DNA of 33,094 bases, taken from DATAEE01 sp036258175 (GTDB taxonomy: Bacteria; Acidobacteriota; Vicinamibacteria; Vicinamibacterales; 2-12-FULL-66-21). Position 1 is the first letter of the stretch, and every line of letters starts with the position of its first letter. The notes under the pieces were generated by a model. The model was not told the DNA's origin, searched no databases, and saw nothing but the letters and a program-made list of their open reading frames with translations. This document shows positions 30,407-33,094 of this stretch, in pieces. The translations under genes were made by a program, and so were the position numbers. The stretch spans positions 1-33,094 of the forward strand of contig DATAEE010000327.1 of the NCBI GenBank assembly GCA_036258175.1, written 5' to 3'.

Positions 30407-30978
30407 AACTGTATTTCCTGACCACGAATCCATTCAAGATGGGCGAGGCGAAAGATTACTTCGCCTTCCGGAAGATCAACGACCTCGAACTCTGCGTCGT
30501 TGAGCGCGATGTGCAGGAGATTCTGCATCCCGATGTAGGGGTCATCGTGCGTCAGAAAGCCATCGACGCGTACGAATACATGCGCCACCCCTGCGTCGTG
30601 GAGCACGGCGGCCTGTTCATGGACGCGCTGCCGGGACTGCCAGGCGGCGTCGGCAAGATCGTCTGGAATGCCGTCGGCGATCGAATGTGCAGTTTTCTGC
30701 GCGAGGGAGATGCCCGATCGGCGACGGTCCGGGCGTTTCTCGGGTACTGCGACGGAAAGCGTGTCAGCGTGCACGTAGGAGAAACGCGGGGAACGATTGC
30801 CGACCGCGCCCGGGGTGCCTATCAGTTCGCGTGGGATCCAATTTTTATCCCCGAGCAGAGCGCGGAGACGTACGGCGAGATGGGACGGGAAAAGAAGCGG
30901 GCGTCGTCCCCCGTGTTCAGAGCCTGGGACGAATTCCTGAAGACGATCTCGGTCGAGGCCGGGCGCGCGAGTCCGTGA
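30403..30978 (+). CDS. HAM1/RdgB-ITPase-like protein with altered active-site residues
   Basis: A 191-residue cytosolic protein from ATG 30403, overlapping the SIR2-like stop by 4 bp. Family features are LYFLTTNPFKMGEAKDYF at the N-terminus, CVVEHGGLFMDALPGLPGGVGKIVW in the middle, and FAWDPIFIPEQSAETYGEMGREKKRASSPVFRAW near the end. Canonical enzymes hydrolyse ITP, XTP and dITP to monophosphates. Aligned by eye with human ITPA and E. coli RdgB, the general-base Asp of VEDTxL/DDSGL is His here, and the SHR purine-recognition triplet is SPV. It may therefore use another nucleotide or only bind one. Genomic coupling to a SIR2-like protein suggests a role in nucleotide sensing or signalling rather than housekeeping. 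Confidence 0.82.
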   Translation: MKLYFLTTNPFKMGEAKDYFAFRKINDLELCVVERDVQEILHPDVGVIVRQKAIDAYEYMRHPCVVEHGGLFMDALPGLPGGVGKIVWNAVGDRMCSFLREGDARSATVRAFLGYCDGKRVSVHVGETRGTIADRARGAYQFAWDPIFIPEQSAETYGEMGREKKRASSPVFRAWDEFLKTISVEAGRASP

Positions 30979-30991
30979 GCGCAGCGCGGAC

Positions 30992-33094
30992 ATGGAGTAT
31001 TACAACCTCGATCTGACCATCGAGCGCCGAGTCGAGGGCCGCTACGCCGTCAAGGGCCGATCGCAGACACAGGGAGAAGCAGACGGCTTCCTGGCGCTGG
31101 ATCCTGCGTCTGCAGAGATCGACGCGGCGTGCGCTCGCGTAGCCGCGGACCCGGCCGGCGTCGATCCGTCCAGCGATTTCCTCAAGCAGTTCGGCGCGCA
31201 GCTCTGGGACGGGCTCTTCAACGCGAACATCCGCGATCTCTATCGCAGCAGTCTCGGCGAAACGCAGCGAGACGATGCGACAGGGGTTCGAATCCGGCTC
31301 TGCATCGACGCGCTCGAGGCGGCTGTCCTGCCCTGGGAGCTGCTCTACGATCGATCGCGCGACGCGTTCCTTGCGACCTCCACCGAGACACCGCTGACGC
31401 GCTACATCAGCCTGCAGGAGCCGATCCGGAATCTGCAGACGACCCCGCCCGTCAAGATGCTGATCGCGATTCCCGAGGCGAGCGGGCTCGACGTGCAGCC
31501 GGAGCGCGAAAGCATCGAGCGTGCGCTGCGCGATCTCGGCGACGCGGTGTCGCCGACGTTTCTCGAAGGACGGGTCACGCGATCCACGATTCGAGCGGCG
31601 CTCGTCTCCGGCGGGTTTCACGTCTTCCACTTCATCGGGCACGGGGAGTTCGAGCAGGACGAAGGCCTGCTCCTGCTCAATTCCGAAGACGATCCGGCAG
31701 GGGTCGACCGTATGTCCGGACGCGCATTCGGCGGTTTCTTCCAGGATTACCCGTCGATGAAGCTGGTCGTGCTGAACGCCTGTCAGGGCGCGCAGGTGTC
31801 GGCGACGCGGCCCCTCGCCGGAGTCGCGCCACAGATCGTCCGGCGCGGTGTGCCGGCCGTCGTCGCGATGCAGTACCCGATCGAAGACCGCGCGGCGGTG
31901 CTGTTCGCGCGGGAGTTCTACCGCAAGCTGTGCACGGGATCGGATCGCGGCCGCGTCGATGCGGCGGTTTCGCACGCGCGCAACTGCCTCGACACCGATC
32001 ATCCGGGCACGCCCGCCTTCGCGACGCCCGTCCTGTTCATGCGGTCGTCCGCGGGTGTCGTCTTCGATCTCGGCCGGCAGGACGGGAAGCGGGCGTTCAT
32101 CCCGTCCGCCCGCGAGGTCGGACGGCTCAAGGACATCAAGGCGACGTACGCGGCAGATACAAAGCTCCTGACCGCGATCGGCGATCCGGCCGCTCTCGCG
32201 GCGATCCCGGCCAACGACCAGCGCGTCGCCGACATCAATCGGCAGATCCGGACGCGCCATCTTCTCGTCGCCGCATTGGTATCGCTGCCCGTGCTCCTGG
32301 CGTCGTGGTTGAGCCTGTTCAACGCGCCATTCGTTCTGCGGCTCGACGATCGACTCGAGTACCTGTTCGTCCGCGCGATGGATTCACTCGTGCCGGCCGA
32401 CTTCAACGACAGAATCGTGCTGGTCCTCGCCGACACCGACGCCACTGGCGGTGAGCCGTCGATGGCGCGACGCTGCGATCACGCCGATCTGATCGACGGC
32501 CTCGCGACCGCCGGCGCGGCGGCGGTCGGCTTCGATCTGCTGTTCGAGCAGGGCTTCTCGCAGTGCGACGCGAAGCTGGCGGGTGCGATCGACCGGGCCC
32601 GCAAGTCGGGCACGGCGGTCGTGATTGGCGTCCAACATCTCGAGTGGGTGGAGCGAACGCCCCGACCGAGAATCGCCGACAGCCTCAGAGCCGCTATCGG
32701 TGACGGATGGGGCATGGTCGCTGGCGCTCCGGGGGAACGAAAACTGCCGCTCGCGTGGCCGCCGCCTGCCATGCGGTCCGGCCCGATCCAGGAAACGGAA
32801 GTCGGCGTCGTTCCGTCATTCAGCTTGAAAGTCGCGATGCATGCGAAGGCCGCGCGGCAGGGATTGCTCGTCGCTTCGCTCGACCCGCGCGCCCGGCGGA
32901 TCAGGCTGCGCGACCAAGACCGTGCCGTCGTCGAATCGATTCCCGTCGTCGACCGGTTTCTCAGCACGATCGTCCACGTGCCCGATGCCGGGCAGTTGAT
33001 CGGACGTGAACATCCGTACAGCGAGGTTTTGTCAGGCGCTGCCGAGACCGGGTCGCTGGCAGCGTTCAAGAACAGCGTCGTGATCGTTGGGTAC
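30992..33094 (+). CDS. CHAT-domain protease fused to CHASE2 sensor (3' end outside window)
   Basis: The frame is open from ATG 30992 to the last base, 701 codons, and continues past the window. Residues about 100-355 form a CHAT caspase-like domain, with catalytic His217 in HVFHFIGHGEF and Cys264 in VVLNACQGAQ. A membrane helix lies at about 423-443 (LLVAALVSLPVLLASWLSL). About 446-701 is a CHASE2 extracytoplasmic sensor domain (LRLDDRLEYLFVRAMDSLVPADFNDRIVLVLADTDATGG, then RRCDHADLIDGLATAGAAAVGFDLLFEQ). The protease should face the cytosol and the sensor the periplasm. CHASE2 proteins normally have about three C-terminal helices, expected beyond the window. It starts 13 bp after the HAM1-like gene and completes the visible operon. 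Confidence 0.88.
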   Translation, partial: MEYYNLDLTIERRVEGRYAVKGRSQTQGEADGFLALDPASAEIDAACARVAADPAGVDPSSDFLKQFGAQLWDGLFNANIRDLYRSSLGETQRDDATGVRIRLCIDALEAAVLPWELLYDRSRDAFLATSTETPLTRYISLQEPIRNLQTTPPVKMLIAIPEASGLDVQPERESIERALRDLGDAVSPTFLEGRVTRSTIRAALVSGGFHVFHFIGHGEFEQDEGLLLLNSEDDPAGVDRMSGRAFGGFFQDYPSMKLVVLNACQGAQVSATRPLAGVAPQIVRRGVPAVVAMQYPIEDRAAVLFAREFYRKLCTGSDRGRVDAAVSHARNCLDTDHPGTPAFATPVLFMRSSAGVVFDLGRQDGKRAFIPSAREVGRLKDIKATYAADTKLLTAIGDPAALAAIPANDQRVADINRQIRTRHLLVAALVSLPVLLASWLSLFNAPFVLRLDDRLEYLFVRAMDSLVPADFNDRIVLVLADTDATGGEPSMARRCDHADLIDGLATAGAAAVGFDLLFEQGFSQCDAKLAGAIDRARKSGTAVVIGVQHLEWVERTPRPRIADSLRAAIGDGWGMVAGAPGERKLPLAWPPPAMRSGPIQETEVGVVPSFSLKVAMHAKAARQGLLVASLDPRARRIRLRDQDRAVVESIPVVDRFLSTIVHVPDAGQLIGREHPYSEVLSGAAETGSLAAFKNSVVIVGY

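Noticed and set aside
30917..32260. A 447-codon minus-strand frame opposite the CHAT-CHASE2 gene
   Set aside because: No domain or hydrophobic pattern is seen. The plus strand encodes intact CHAT and CHASE2 motifs through the same region.

Overview
The window is GC-rich, densely coded bacterial DNA, most likely from an Acidobacteriota genome of the Vicinamibacteria type. This is inferred from gene content: three long MacB/FtsX-like 'ADOP' permeases plus the stump of a fourth, one paired with a PadR regulator; two eukaryotic-type Ser/Thr kinases with beta-propeller tails; and a VWFA-related secreted protein. I see no rRNA, tRNA, integrase, transposase or CRISPR array.

Layout. 1-3.7 kb: an MDR-family oxidoreductase followed 4 bp later by ADOP permease 1. 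3.9-6.0 kb: a hypothetical protein, a membrane-anchored MsrA and an overlapping exported YbaY-META protein. 6.1-9.2 kb: a PadR repressor with a clear promoter and palindromic operator, then ADOP permease 2. 9.3-11.1 kb: a decayed signalling patch, with a SpoIIE-type PP2C phosphatase carrying an internal deletion and a GGDEF cyclase carrying a frameshift. 11.1-12.5 kb: a divergent VOC/AraC pair. 12.6-16.3 kb: a membrane acyltransferase-like protein and ADOP permease 3 on the minus strand. 16.3-19.6 kb: a kinase fused to a six-Asp-box BNR propeller, overlapping a MoaD/ThiS ubiquitin-like protein ending in Gly-Gly; then an ADOP remnant and a 1-Cys peroxiredoxin. 19.7-24.9 kb: a Tat-exported ABM protein, a HAD phosphatase, a lumazine-binding-like secreted protein, a small coiled-coil protein, an SH3/outer-membrane protein, a zinc-ribbon protein and a VWFA protein. 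Two intergenic repeat families lie among these. 24.9-26.9 kb: a CPA2 antiporter.

26.9-33.1 kb holds the most interesting locus. It is a tight, apparently co-transcribed set on the plus strand: a transmembrane Ser/Thr kinase with a PD40 propeller, a SIR2-like putative NADase, a HAM1/ITPase-like protein with altered active-site positions, and a CHAT protease fused through a membrane segment to a CHASE2 sensor. The last gene runs off the window. Spacings are 4 bp, a 4-bp overlap and 13 bp. The combination resembles a membrane-sensing, NAD/nucleotide-acting, protease-bearing conflict or cell-death module, but that role is inferred from domain content only.

Control signals. Several genes have a TANNNT -10-like hexamer only 5-7 bp before the start codon, suggesting leaderless transcripts. 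Others have strong Shine-Dalgarno sites. Short-period repeat elements at 13.76, 20.99 and 21.6-21.9 kb touch a start codon, a stop codon and a promoter of neighbouring genes.
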